Assembly (NCBI GenBank): GCA_024346835.1
Contig: AP024867.1
Location: 1-64,000, forward strand
Length of the DNA: 64,000 nucleotides
Origin: Vibrio comitans
GTDB taxonomy: Bacteria; Pseudomonadota; Gammaproteobacteria; Enterobacterales; Vibrionaceae
Direction of reading: 5' to 3'
How positions within the stretch are numbered: position 1 is the first letter of the stretch; every line of letters begins with the position of its first letter. The notes under the pieces were generated by a model. That model saw only the letters and a program-made list of their open reading frames with translations, did not search any database and had not been told where the DNA came from. Position numbers and translations under genes: made by a program. Below are positions 53,274 to 62,102 of the stretch, piece after piece.

Positions 53274-53409
53274 GCAATCAGGTTCGAAAAGGCATCAGGC
53301 GATGTAGAAGCACGGATAGCTAAGCTTTCTTCATCAAAAAAATAATTTAAATCTCTTTTTATACTACAAATTACATTGTTGGTTTTTACAACATTAGGTG
53401 AATGGTTAC

Positions 53410-54978
53410 ATGAAACATATATATCTAAAAAGCTTGTTAGCGACTTCTGTCCTATTAGCAGTTGGCTGTACTTCTACTCCTTCAGCTCCTGAATTTCCAA
53501 ACAACAAAGAAACTGGTGTAGCTCTGCTTACTCCAGTTGCAATCACAGCAAGCAGCCACGATGGTAACGGTCCTGACCGTTTGTTCGACCAAGACCTTAC
53601 AACTCGCTGGTCTTCAGCAGGTGAAGGTGAGTGGGCAATGCTAGACTACGGTTCAGTTCAAGAGTTTGACGCTGTTCAAGCTGCATTCAGCAAAGGTAAC
53701 GAGCGTCAGTCTAAATTTGATATCCAAGTAAGTGTTGATGGTGAAAACTGGACTACAGTACTTGAGAATCAAATGAGCTCAGGTAAAGCTCTAGGCCTAG
53801 AACGCTTCCAATGGGAAACAGCTGTTAAAGCTCGTTATGTACGCTACGTTGGACACGGCAACACTAAAAGCGGTTGGAACAGTGTGACTGAACTAGCGGC
53901 AGTTAACTGTAACGTTAACGCTTGTCCTACTAGCCACATCATTACTCCTGCAGTAGTTGCAGCTGAAGCGACTATGATTGCTGAAATGAAAGCAGCAGAG
54001 AAAGCACTGAAAGAAGCGCGTAAAGACCTTCGTTCAGGTGACTTTGGAGCACCAGCTGTATACCCTTGTGAAACTACAGTTAAATGTAACACTCGCACTG
54101 CACTACCAGTACCAACTGGCCTACCAGCAACACCTGTTGCAGGTAACGCACCTAGCGAAAACTTCGACATGACGCATTGGTACCTATCTCAACCATTCGA
54201 TCATGACAAAAATGGCAAGCCAGATGACGTTTCTGAGTGGAACCTTGCAAATGGTTACCAACATCCAGAAATCTTCTACACTGCTGACGATGGCGGTCTA
54301 GTATTCAAGTCTTACGTTAAAGGCGTTCGTACCTCTAAAAACACTAAGTACGCACGTACTGAACTTCGTGAAATGATGCGTCGTGGTGACCAGTCTATTA
54401 AGACTAAAGGCGTTAACAAAAACAACTGGGTATTCTCAAGTGCTCCTGAAGCGGACCTAAAAGCTGCTGCTGGTATTGACGGCGTTCTAGAAGCAACGTT
54501 GAAAATCGACCACGCAACAACTACTGGTAACGCGAACGAAGTAGGTCGTTTCATCATTGGTCAGATTCACGACCAAAACGATGAGCCAATTCGTCTGTAC
54601 TACCGTAAACTACCAAACCAACCAACTGGTGCTGTTTACTTTGCACACGAAAGCCAAGACGCAACTAAAGAAGATTTCTACCCTCTAGTTGGCGACTTGA
54701 CTGCAGAAGTAGGTGAAGATGGTATCGCTCTTGGCGAGAAATTCAGCTACCGCATCGAAGTTAAAGGCAACACCATGACTGTTTCTGTTATGCGTGAAGG
54801 CCACGACGACGTAGTTCAAGTTGTAGACATGAGCGACAGCGGCTATGACGTAGGCGGCAAGTACATGTACTTCAAAGCAGGCGTTTACAACCAGAACATC
54901 TCTGGTGACCTAGACGACTACTCACAAGCGACTTTCTACCAGCTAGACGTATCTCACGATACTTACACAGCTAAGTAA
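53410..54978 (+). CDS. Lipoprotein alginate lyase, CBM32-like (F5/8 type C) plus PL7
   Basis: Alginate lyase of 522 residues like AlyA/AlyB-type lyases known from Vibrio splendidus (recalled). Signal MKHIYLKSLLATSVLLAVGC ends in lipobox AVGC-like, cysteine 20. A discoidin/F5-8C carbohydrate-binding domain spans about 41-166 (AITASSHDGNGPDRLFDQDLTTRWSS, KARYVRYVGHG). A helix and cysteine-bearing linker (about 170-245) precede a PL7 domain (about 250-522) with RTELRE at 316-321, QIH at 385-387 and YFKAGVYNQ at 487-495, the complete active site. AGGTGA before the ATG at 53410 decides the start. Its codons are markedly more uniform (GGT, AAC, CGT, GAA) than in the neighbouring lyase, suggesting strong expression. 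A strong terminator follows. Confidence 0.94.
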   Translation: MKHIYLKSLLATSVLLAVGCTSTPSAPEFPNNKETGVALLTPVAITASSHDGNGPDRLFDQDLTTRWSSAGEGEWAMLDYGSVQEFDAVQAAFSKGNERQSKFDIQVSVDGENWTTVLENQMSSGKALGLERFQWETAVKARYVRYVGHGNTKSGWNSVTELAAVNCNVNACPTSHIITPAVVAAEATMIAEMKAAEKALKEARKDLRSGDFGAPAVYPCETTVKCNTRTALPVPTGLPATPVAGNAPSENFDMTHWYLSQPFDHDKNGKPDDVSEWNLANGYQHPEIFYTADDGGLVFKSYVKGVRTSKNTKYARTELREMMRRGDQSIKTKGVNKNNWVFSSAPEADLKAAAGIDGVLEATLKIDHATTTGNANEVGRFIIGQIHDQNDEPIRLYYRKLPNQPTGAVYFAHESQDATKEDFYPLVGDLTAEVGEDGIALGEKFSYRIEVKGNTMTVSVMREGHDDVVQVVDMSDSGYDVGGKYMYFKAGVYNQNISGDLDDYSQATFYQLDVSHDTYTAK

Positions 54979-55005
54979 TTTGTAAGCTAAAGTACAATTT
55001 ATGAC

Positions 55006-55037
55006 AAAGAACCCCGCTCTAGAGCGGGGTTCTTTTT
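55006..55037 (+). terminator. Rho-independent terminator after second alginate lyase
   Basis: AAGAACCCCGCTC and GAGCGGGGTTCTT form a long GC-rich stem around TA, followed by six T. Confidence 0.95.
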
Positions 55038-55101
55038 TATGTGGCTATCTACTTAAAGTATCTTGCTCTAGGTATTGGTAGTCTGTAAAACAGCTCTCAA
55101 T

Positions 55102-56007
55102 TTAAGGATTAGACTTTAGCTCTAACCAAAGTTCTTGCTTATAAGTGGGAACAGATTTAGGAAGTCTTTTGTTTGGAACGCTAAAGATTGTAGATTTCTC
55201 CCATTTAGACAGTGGGAAGGCGGATTGAGTAACAGGATGATTTTTTAGTAAGGCTTCAAGCTCACCATTTTCAACCATTTTTTCCATGCCATATTGAATC
55301 TTAGCCGCCAACTCATAATTGTTGTGGCTGGTATAAAACATCAGAGGTACCTGATAGTGAATCAATATTGAATCGAACTTAGCCAAGGGTTTATCCGGAT
55401 TATTTTCATTGTAGTACTCCAACTCCCCATACCCTTCCGTGATCCCTCTTGGAAAATAGTCACATCCTCCATCGTGCAGTTTTTCAAACATCTGCTCGAA
55501 TCGATCAACTCTAACCACTTTGTAGCCACTATCTTCTAAAATATCAGCATCTGGCCAGGCGGTCCCTTGGCAAGCAACGAGACTTTTTAACTGCTCTTCA
55601 CTGCTGATTTGCTCGAATTCTGGCAGTTTCTCAGGAGAAACAATCATCATTCGGTAGCCTAGCAGTCCCATGAATATGGGGACTTTAATCGAAAGAAACG
55701 ACGCTTCGCGTTCAGCGGTAGGCGCAGAAGAGACAATGTCTAATACACCGCCTATCCCTAACAGTTGTAAGACTCTATCTTGGCTCAGCATTATAGGCAT
55801 AAACTCTATTTTACTAGGTCCAAAATGGGCTTCCGCAATTTCAGATGACCTAGAAACGAGTTGCACTAAATAGTCATGGGAAACATCTTCTTGTGACTGT
55901 TTTGGCGTCATTTTAATGACGTGAATTTCCTCTGCTGTTGCAAGTGAGCAAGCAAGGGACAAACAAGACAAACTAAAAACACGAGATAACCGACCAAGTC
56001 TTTGCAT
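55102..56007 (-). CDS. Orphan periplasmic solute-binding protein (SBP_bac_3-like)
   Basis: Periplasmic binding protein of 301 residues with signal peptide MQRLGRLSRVFSLSCLSLACSLATA (cut before EEIHV). It shows the two-lobe family pattern (LGIGGVLDIVSSAPTAEREASFLSIKVPIFMGLLGYRMMIV, DYFPRGITEGYGELEYY, ELAAKIQYGMEKMVENGELEALLKNH), which matches the periplasmic amino-acid-binding type found also as sensor partners. No ABC permease or ATPase is near; instead it is divergent from a hybrid sensor kinase with a 137-bp spacer. It may therefore present a ligand to that kinase, or act as a free sensor. The ligand is unknown. Confidence 0.82.
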   Translation of the reverse strand: MQRLGRLSRVFSLSCLSLACSLATAEEIHVIKMTPKQSQEDVSHDYLVQLVSRSSEIAEAHFGPSKIEFMPIMLSQDRVLQLLGIGGVLDIVSSAPTAEREASFLSIKVPIFMGLLGYRMMIVSPEKLPEFEQISSEEQLKSLVACQGTAWPDADILEDSGYKVVRVDRFEQMFEKLHDGGCDYFPRGITEGYGELEYYNENNPDKPLAKFDSILIHYQVPLMFYTSHNNYELAAKIQYGMEKMVENGELEALLKNHPVTQSAFPLSKWEKSTIFSVPNKRLPKSVPTYKQELWLELKSNP

Positions 56008-56144
56008 TTTCTCTATTCGATATAGTTTAAAGGTGCTATAACATATTGGTAACTTTTTGTAATCAAGTCAATATCTTAACAGTAAGCTCCTAACTTTTTG
56101 ACGCTGCGAGAAAATCTAAAAGACTAGAAAGGATTCAAAAGCTA

Positions 56145-59100
56145 ATGAAACAAAAACTCGGTCAGGCTCTCAACCGAATAACCACCGTTTTTGCATCACT
56201 ACTCATCACTGCCCTGCTCAGTACTTCGTTACGTGCAAACGAAGTAAACGATAACCTAGTTTCCAATACCACCATCAACCCAATGTCGCAGATTGGATTG
56301 GGACTGTTGATTATCTTCATGGTGCTAATAGTCATTTCTATTTTGAATCACATTTTTCGAAAGAAACATGAAAGCTTCTTCGGAGAAGAACGGAGTAAAA
56401 GGCTATTTTCAGTGCTTGTGCTTGGCCTATGTGCCAGCATGATAGTCGGCATAGCGTTTGTCCTGCAGAACGAAAGATCAAACACGTTAAATTCGTACCA
56501 CGGCAGATTAGATCTCGCACAAGATGGTATTGAGGTCATTCTTCAAGAATGGTTAGGAGAAAAAGCAACTAACATTAAACTCTTAACGGACGAAAACTTC
56601 ATTGTACTCGCTCAGTTACTCGATGATATCTCTACCCTTGATTTTCCAGCTGACGAGAAAGCTGAAATCATCCTCAAATCACCGATTCAAAAGCGACTTA
56701 GGCGTCATGTCAGCAGTCGTATCAATATTACCTCGAAGACTGGTTTTACTCTCATTGGACAAAATAATCTTAATCTTGCGTCCACCAATGATGATTACGT
56801 TGGGGTGAAAAGTTCGTTGGAAACTAACTCTCCGAGTTACTTAAAAAGAGCCTGGCAAGGTGAAGTTGTTTTAGTCCCCCCAGTAAGAAGCGATGAAAGC
56901 TCTCTTCAAGTTTCTGACAGTGCTGAAGTCCCTTCAATGTTCTTGCTCTATCCCATTAAAGATGAAAACAACAACATATTCTCCATATTTTCCCTGACGA
57001 TAGACCCTACAAGAGGATTCACACGAAACTTTCGCGCCGCAAAAATAGGACAAACGGGTACTGTGTTCGGCGTGGACAGCAAAGGTTTTGTCATTACTAA
57101 TAGCCGCTCTCAGTCTTCTATCCAGAATACCGATGATATCTTATCTAAAAAAGTGTCTCCGACATTGCTCGAAACCATCAGAGAACTGAAAAGTGACCCT
57201 GAGATTAATGATAAGAACTTTGAAAAAGACGTCACTCATCTAGACCAAGAGATGCTGACATCGGTCCGCTGGCTTCCAAAATACGGTTTCGCCATTGTGG
57301 CTGAAATAACGTTAAAGGAAGTCTATAGCGTTTTTTATACAACACGTTTTGTGCTTATTGCCTTCTTGCTCATCTCTGTTGGTTTGATCATTTCGGTTTC
57401 TTTATTCCTACTCAAAGTAGGAACTCGCTCTTATGAAATCATGACTAAGTCCAATGCCGAACTTGAAGAACAAATAGATGCTCGAACCCAAGAGTTGAAC
57501 AACAAGCAACAAGAACTACTGCAAATACTTGAGTCCTCACCTATCGCTGTAGCAATCATTCAAGAAAATCAGCCCGCCTATACCAACCCTAGGGCGTTGG
57601 AATTATTTGAAATCTCTAAGGAGCAGATCCATCACTATGACGTCTCTAAGATCTACAACTCTTCAGATGATAGAGCCAAGGTCTATGAAGAACTGATCGC
57701 CAATGGCGCAGTCGTTGATAAGGAAATGCAACTTCGAAAACAAAATGGTGAGCAATTTACGGGACGTGTCAGCTATTACAGAACGCACTTCAACGATAAA
57801 GAAGCCGTTCTCTTCTGGGCTTATGATGTCAGCGATATGATTGAACTGACCACAATGCTAGAGCAGTCGCGAGAGCAAGAGAAGCAAGCTAACCAATCCA
57901 AAAGCCAGTTCTTAGCCAATATGAGCCATGAAATCCGAACGCCTATGAATGCGATAATCGGTATGACTCATTTAGCCCTCACTCGAAATCAAGAACCTGC
58001 TGTTGCCAGATATCTGCAAAAAGTGGAACAGTCATCCTCTACCCTGCTCAATCTAATCAATGACATTCTGGATCTATCCAAGATAGAGGCTGGTAAACTT
58101 GAATTAGACAATCAACCTTTCTCTCTCAGAGAACTGTTACGAAGACTTGCTGATATTTGCACAATAAAAGCGGTAGAGAAGTCGATTCGACTCTATTTTG
58201 ACATCGGTTTTAACGTTGAACGCTACCTAGTTTCAGACGATACGCGTTTATTCCAGATACTGCTCAACCTCACGGGCAACGCAATCAAGTTTACTCAAAC
58301 AGGCTCAGTGATTGTGAAAGTACAACTGCTAACGGATCTTGAAAACCAGCAACAACTTAGATTTAGTGTTGTTGACTCGGGTATAGGTATCAGTAACGAG
58401 CAAAAATCAAAACTATTCCAATCCTTCCACCAAGCGGATGCCTCAACAACGCGCAACTTTGGAGGAACAGGTCTTGGACTGTCAATTTCAAAACAATTGG
58501 TAGAGAAAATGGGAGGCTCACTGGAACTCGATAGTGAGTTGGGAGTTGGCAGTACCTTTTACTTTGACGTGACCTTAGATATAGATTTAAGCCACAAGCG
58601 ACAATGGCAAGAGTCAGTCCAAAAAAGCTCTCACTATCATCTTTGGATTCAAAAAGAAAACAGCACATCTAATCAACTTATTCAATCTGCGTTTAATGAA
58701 CTAAATGCCAATGTGTCCTTCTTTGACTCTATCCAAGAGATCGAAGATAACATTGTTGATTCTGAGCGAAATACGTTGTTAACCGTCGATAAAGCCTGCT
58801 CAGAAAACATTCACGACCTGAAAATTTTTGCTAAAAAGCTAAACCTTAATGTGGTGGTTTCTACCGATCAAGATACTCGAGTAGAAGAGTTTCTGAATGC
58901 AGGTTGGCGCTGTCTAGCGAATCCATCATTGCCTGACGAAATCTATGATGCGGTGTTTGAAATGTCGTCGATCATTGAGCCTAACCGAGAATACAAAGAG
59001 TCTAAGTTAGTGTTCAACAATGCTCGCATACTGTTGGTCGAAGACAATGAAATTAACCAAGAGTTAGCGATAGGCCTTCTCGAACCTTTTGGCATTGACA

Positions 59101-60026
59101 TAGATGTTGCCAGTAATGGCCAGCAAGCCATTGAACAAGCACAAAGCAATGAATACCAGTTGGTACTAATGGACATTCAAATGCCAATCATGGATGGATA
59201 CCAGGCAACGAAAATACTCAAACAATCCGGCTATCCGTCACCGATTGTGGCAATGACTGCAAATGTTATGGATGAAGATATAAAACGGGCTAAAGAAGCC
59301 GGTTTTGATGACCATATTGGAAAGCCAATCAATATGGATAAATTAAAGTCCGTATTAAGCCGTTATCTAGAGGGCGGAACCGTTGCTGATACTTCCTCAA
59401 AACCGTCGGTTTCCCATTCAAACGCGCCTGAAGTATTTGATGCAACCATTGGAATGGGCACAGTCAATGGGAACCAACAACTGTACATTAAATTGTTAAG
59501 CCAGTTCCTTGATTCCGGACCTGAGCAATTGGAGTCCATAGAGCAGAATCTACAAGTTCTAGATTTTCCAGCTATAGAGATAACGGCGCATACCGTGAAA
59601 GGACTAGCTGCAAGTCTTGGCATGCCTAACCTATCGAGCACAGCCGCAGCTATTGAATCCGAGCTACAATCACAAGCACCCAATATAGATTACCTAAATC
59701 AACAATCTGGTTTGCTAAAAACGCAGCTAAGCGAAGCGAGTCAACAAGCTAAGCTGTATTTAGAAAGCATCCATGATTGCAATGATGATTTAACACCACC
59801 AAAAATCATCGATGTAGATAATCAATTGGTGAATTTGCTCAAGGCTATTGAAGCCTATGAATTCGAGGCGCAAGAGATTCTAGAGTCACTGCTTGCGGCA
59901 TCACTAAACATTACGACTCGTCAGCAATTAGAAGCGGTTAAGCAAGCCATGACCAATTTCGACTACGAAGGCGCGGCAGAGTTACTGAAAAATTTAATAG
60001 GGGAACAAAGCGACCATGACAGATAA
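56145..60026 (+). CDS. Hybrid sensor histidine kinase (dCache-like, PAS, HisKA, HATPase, REC, Hpt)
   Basis: Inner-membrane sensor kinase of 1293 residues. N-terminal membrane segments at about 45-65 and 82-105, then a large periplasmic sensor (about 110-400, dCache-like: GFTLIGQNNLNLASTNDDYVG, TGTVFGVDSKGFVITN), another membrane helix (about 401-425) and a coiled segment. A PAS domain follows (about 455-570), then HisKA with phospho-acceptor H595 (NMSHEIRTPMNAIIGM), HATPase with NAIKFT, DSGIGI and GGTGLGLSISK, a degenerate receiver-like stretch, a true REC domain with D1010 (LVLMDIQMP), and an Hpt domain with H1149 (AHTVKGLAASLG). It thus holds a full phosphorelay in one chain. The next gene overlaps its end by 11 bp, so the output is that response regulator. 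Confidence 0.94.
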   Translation: MKQKLGQALNRITTVFASLLITALLSTSLRANEVNDNLVSNTTINPMSQIGLGLLIIFMVLIVISILNHIFRKKHESFFGEERSKRLFSVLVLGLCASMIVGIAFVLQNERSNTLNSYHGRLDLAQDGIEVILQEWLGEKATNIKLLTDENFIVLAQLLDDISTLDFPADEKAEIILKSPIQKRLRRHVSSRINITSKTGFTLIGQNNLNLASTNDDYVGVKSSLETNSPSYLKRAWQGEVVLVPPVRSDESSLQVSDSAEVPSMFLLYPIKDENNNIFSIFSLTIDPTRGFTRNFRAAKIGQTGTVFGVDSKGFVITNSRSQSSIQNTDDILSKKVSPTLLETIRELKSDPEINDKNFEKDVTHLDQEMLTSVRWLPKYGFAIVAEITLKEVYSVFYTTRFVLIAFLLISVGLIISVSLFLLKVGTRSYEIMTKSNAELEEQIDARTQELNNKQQELLQILESSPIAVAIIQENQPAYTNPRALELFEISKEQIHHYDVSKIYNSSDDRAKVYEELIANGAVVDKEMQLRKQNGEQFTGRVSYYRTHFNDKEAVLFWAYDVSDMIELTTMLEQSREQEKQANQSKSQFLANMSHEIRTPMNAIIGMTHLALTRNQEPAVARYLQKVEQSSSTLLNLINDILDLSKIEAGKLELDNQPFSLRELLRRLADICTIKAVEKSIRLYFDIGFNVERYLVSDDTRLFQILLNLTGNAIKFTQTGSVIVKVQLLTDLENQQQLRFSVVDSGIGISNEQKSKLFQSFHQADASTTRNFGGTGLGLSISKQLVEKMGGSLELDSELGVGSTFYFDVTLDIDLSHKRQWQESVQKSSHYHLWIQKENSTSNQLIQSAFNELNANVSFFDSIQEIEDNIVDSERNTLLTVDKACSENIHDLKIFAKKLNLNVVVSTDQDTRVEEFLNAGWRCLANPSLPDEIYDAVFEMSSIIEPNREYKESKLVFNNARILLVEDNEINQELAIGLLEPFGIDIDVASNGQQAIEQAQSNEYQLVLMDIQMPIMDGYQATKILKQSGYPSPIVAMTANVMDEDIKRAKEAGFDDHIGKPINMDKLKSVLSRYLEGGTVADTSSKPSVSHSNAPEVFDATIGMGTVNGNQQLYIKLLSQFLDSGPEQLESIEQNLQVLDFPAIEITAHTVKGLAASLGMPNLSSTAAAIESELQSQAPNIDYLNQQSGLLKTQLSEASQQAKLYLESIHDCNDDLTPPKIIDVDNQLVNLLKAIEAYEFEAQEILESLLAASLNITTRQQLEAVKQAMTNFDYEGAAELLKNLIGEQSDHDR

Positions 60027-61044
60027 TAAACAAACGATCTTAATTGTTGACGATACTCCTGCAAACATTGATGTTTTAGCCGGTACTTTTCAGCAAGACT
60101 ACCGTATCAAAGTGGCCAACAGTGGCAAACTCGCCATTAAAATAGCCCAAATGACTCCAGCTCCAGATATCATATTATTAGATATTATGATGCCAGAAAT
60201 GGATGGCTATGAAGTCTGTAGCATCTTAAAGAGTCAGCCAAACACTGCCCATATCCCTATCATTTTTGTTACAGCAAAGATCACCGCCGAAGATGAGATT
60301 AAGGGCTTTCGTCTTGGGGCCGTTGATTACATTACCAAACCTATTACTCCTTTGGTTGCGATACAGCGAGTCAAAACACACCTTGCTCTTGCCAATCAAA
60401 ATCGTGAGCTTTATTTACAAGTTAAAAACCAAACCCAAGAGATCAATAAAACAAAACTTGAGGTCATTCAGCGTCTCGGTCGCGCCGCAGAGTACAAGGA
60501 CAATGAAACAGGTTTGCACGTACAACGTATGGCGCAGTATTGCCATTTATTGGCCATTGCAGCAGGTATGAACGAAGCGGATGCAGACCTTCTTCGGGAC
60601 GCGGCACCGATGCATGACATAGGCAAAATAGGTATTCCCGATGGAATATTGCTTAAAGACGATAAATTAACGGCTGAAGAATGGGAAGTGATGAAAACTC
60701 ACGTCAACATCGGTGGTGATATTCTTTTCGGTCCAGATAACTCATCAGTATTGCAACTTGCCCACACTGTGGCTATGACGCACCATGAAAAATTTAATGG
60801 TAATGGTTACCCAGAAGGTATTGCTGGTGAGGATATTCCTCTTGTCGGCAGAATATCTGCCATAGCTGATGTGTTTGATGCCCTAACCTCCCCTCGCCCC
60901 TACAAAAAAGCCTGGGATACAGAGGATGCCTTTGCTCTGCTCATTGAAGAGAAAGGAGAGCATTTCGATCCAAGACTGGTTGATATTTTCCTACAGCACA
61001 AACAAGAGATATTAGAGATCAAAGAGCGCCTTTCAGACCTATAA
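60016..61044 (+). CDS. Response regulator with HD-GYP cyclic-di-GMP phosphodiesterase domain
   Basis: Two-domain response regulator, 342 residues: receiver domain (about 6-122) with acceptor D56 (ILLDIMMPEMDG), short helical linker, HD-GYP domain (about 150-340) with H200-D201 in APMHDIGKIGIPDG and HHEKFNGNGYPEG at 256-268. The HD and GYP signatures are complete, so it should hydrolyse cyclic di-GMP (RpfG-like). ATG at 60016 overlaps the kinase gene by 11 bp, which makes it the certain partner of that kinase. Phosphotransfer via the kinase's Hpt to D56 should set phosphodiesterase activity and so motility versus biofilm behaviour. A terminator follows. Confidence 0.95.
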   Translation: MTDNKQTILIVDDTPANIDVLAGTFQQDYRIKVANSGKLAIKIAQMTPAPDIILLDIMMPEMDGYEVCSILKSQPNTAHIPIIFVTAKITAEDEIKGFRLGAVDYITKPITPLVAIQRVKTHLALANQNRELYLQVKNQTQEINKTKLEVIQRLGRAAEYKDNETGLHVQRMAQYCHLLAIAAGMNEADADLLRDAAPMHDIGKIGIPDGILLKDDKLTAEEWEVMKTHVNIGGDILFGPDNSSVLQLAHTVAMTHHEKFNGNGYPEGIAGEDIPLVGRISAIADVFDALTSPRPYKKAWDTEDAFALLIEEKGEHFDPRLVDIFLQHKQEILEIKERLSDL

Positions 61045-61080
61045 ACTCACTCACTAGATAGTATCCCCTCAACAAGAAGC

Positions 61081-61118
61081 ATAGTAGTAGGTATCTAAGG
61101 TACCTACTACTTTTCTTA
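61081..61118 (+). terminator. Rho-independent terminator of kinase/HD-GYP operon
   Basis: AGTAGTAGGTA (61083-61093) and TACCTACTACT (61101-61111) form an 11-bp stem with a TCTAAGG loop, followed by TTTCTTAGT. Confidence 0.8.
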
Positions 61119-61158
61119 GTAAAAATAGATTTCTTGTATGCGGCTGAGTTAGCGATAT

Positions 61159-61638
61159 TTAAAAGTGGAATTCCGCACTTAATGAGTAGCTGTTTTCAAC
61201 CAACTTCGCTTCATAAATATTGTATTCCAGAGCAACCCTCACTGGACCAAGAGAGACACCTGCACCAGCGCCATAGTAGACATCATTTGTATCACCTAAA
61301 TTGGTTTGAAAGTGCCCTATACCTACTCGGCCATATAGATCAAAAATTGTGATAGGCAGCATTAGCTTCGCACTCGTTAACCAAGCATCAGAATAAACGT
61401 GTTCATAGTCCTTGTGTGTATCAACATAGTCAGCGTAACCCGCTTCAATTGCAAACATGTCATGGATTTGATAACCCAAAAATAAACTGTATCCACTGTT
61501 CTCATCGCTATAATCTGTATTTTCATTTTGGGCTTGGTATTCAGAATAAAGGTAGCTCGCACCAATATAAGGGTTCGCAGATACCTTAGTTATAAAAAAT
61601 ACAGCTGCGATTGGAAGGATAAGTTTGTTCAGTTTCAT
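61159..61638 (-). CDS. Small outer-membrane beta-barrel protein (OmpA/OmpX-like fold)
   Basis: Outer-membrane protein of 159 residues with signal peptide MKLNKLILPIAAVFFITKVSA, cut before NPYIG. Alternating-residue strands are visible: PYIGASYLYSEYQ, SGYSLFLGYQIHDMFAIEAGYADY, SAKLMLPITIFDLYGRVGIGHF, DVYYGAGAGVSLGPVRVALEYNIYEAK, SYSLSAEFHF with terminal phenylalanine, giving an eight-stranded barrel. This is the OmpA-like/porin_OmpW-like small barrel group; a role in adhesion, stress or phage entry is possible but unknown. It is divergent from a ToxR/CadC-type regulator across 464 bp, an arrangement that suggests control by it. Confidence 0.85.
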   Translation of the reverse strand: MKLNKLILPIAAVFFITKVSANPYIGASYLYSEYQAQNENTDYSDENSGYSLFLGYQIHDMFAIEAGYADYVDTHKDYEHVYSDAWLTSAKLMLPITIFDLYGRVGIGHFQTNLGDTNDVYYGAGAGVSLGPVRVALEYNIYEAKLVENSYSLSAEFHF

Positions 61639-62102
61639 TGTCTAAAATTCTCATTACATAAGTTAATAAGCCTCAATATCCTTGAGTTAAAGGTGACCTA
61701 ATTGTCATCCGCTTCCTGCGACAGGCAAACAAGCATCTTGATTTCGTTTTCACAAGATTACTTGCTCATAGCCCGTTTTGTGGGCATATCATGCTCGAGA
61801 GTGAATGAGGTGGCATAAACGAAAGCTAAGCAGTTAATAACAATTCTCATAACAAAAGTATAAAACGCATAAAAACAATAGGTTAAGGGAATATTTCCTC
61901 TAATATTTAGTTGAAATCAGCGTATCTTTGTTAGTGGTTTAGTCACCCAGTTGTGCTTTGAGCTACTTCGAGTGAGTGAGATGATAGTTTGCTCACAACT
62001 CACTTATCAACTCTGCACAGATTTCGATAAAAAGTAAGAAAAATCATTCTATTAGGACTATGTTTAGACATATACAAGTGTAACTAAGGTCTCTATCACT
62101 CG
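61639..62102. other. 464-bp spacer between barrel protein and ToxR/CadC-type regulator
   Basis: No gene is supported. TAATAACAATTCTCA at 61835-61849 resembles a Fur 7-1-7 site on the minus strand (11 of 14 arm positions), but a chance match is possible. A stretch with repeated GTGAG/CTCAC units lies around 61970-62005. Otherwise AT-rich with no clear repeat. Confidence 0.35.

Noticed and set aside
53844..54170. 108-codon antisense frame in the CBM32-PL7 lyase
   Set aside because: A consequence of the strongly biased codons of the lyase; no signal or homology.
61835..61849. Fur-box-like sequence upstream of the small barrel gene
   Set aside because: Only a partial match in AT-rich DNA; kept as a remark in the spacer entry, not as a site.
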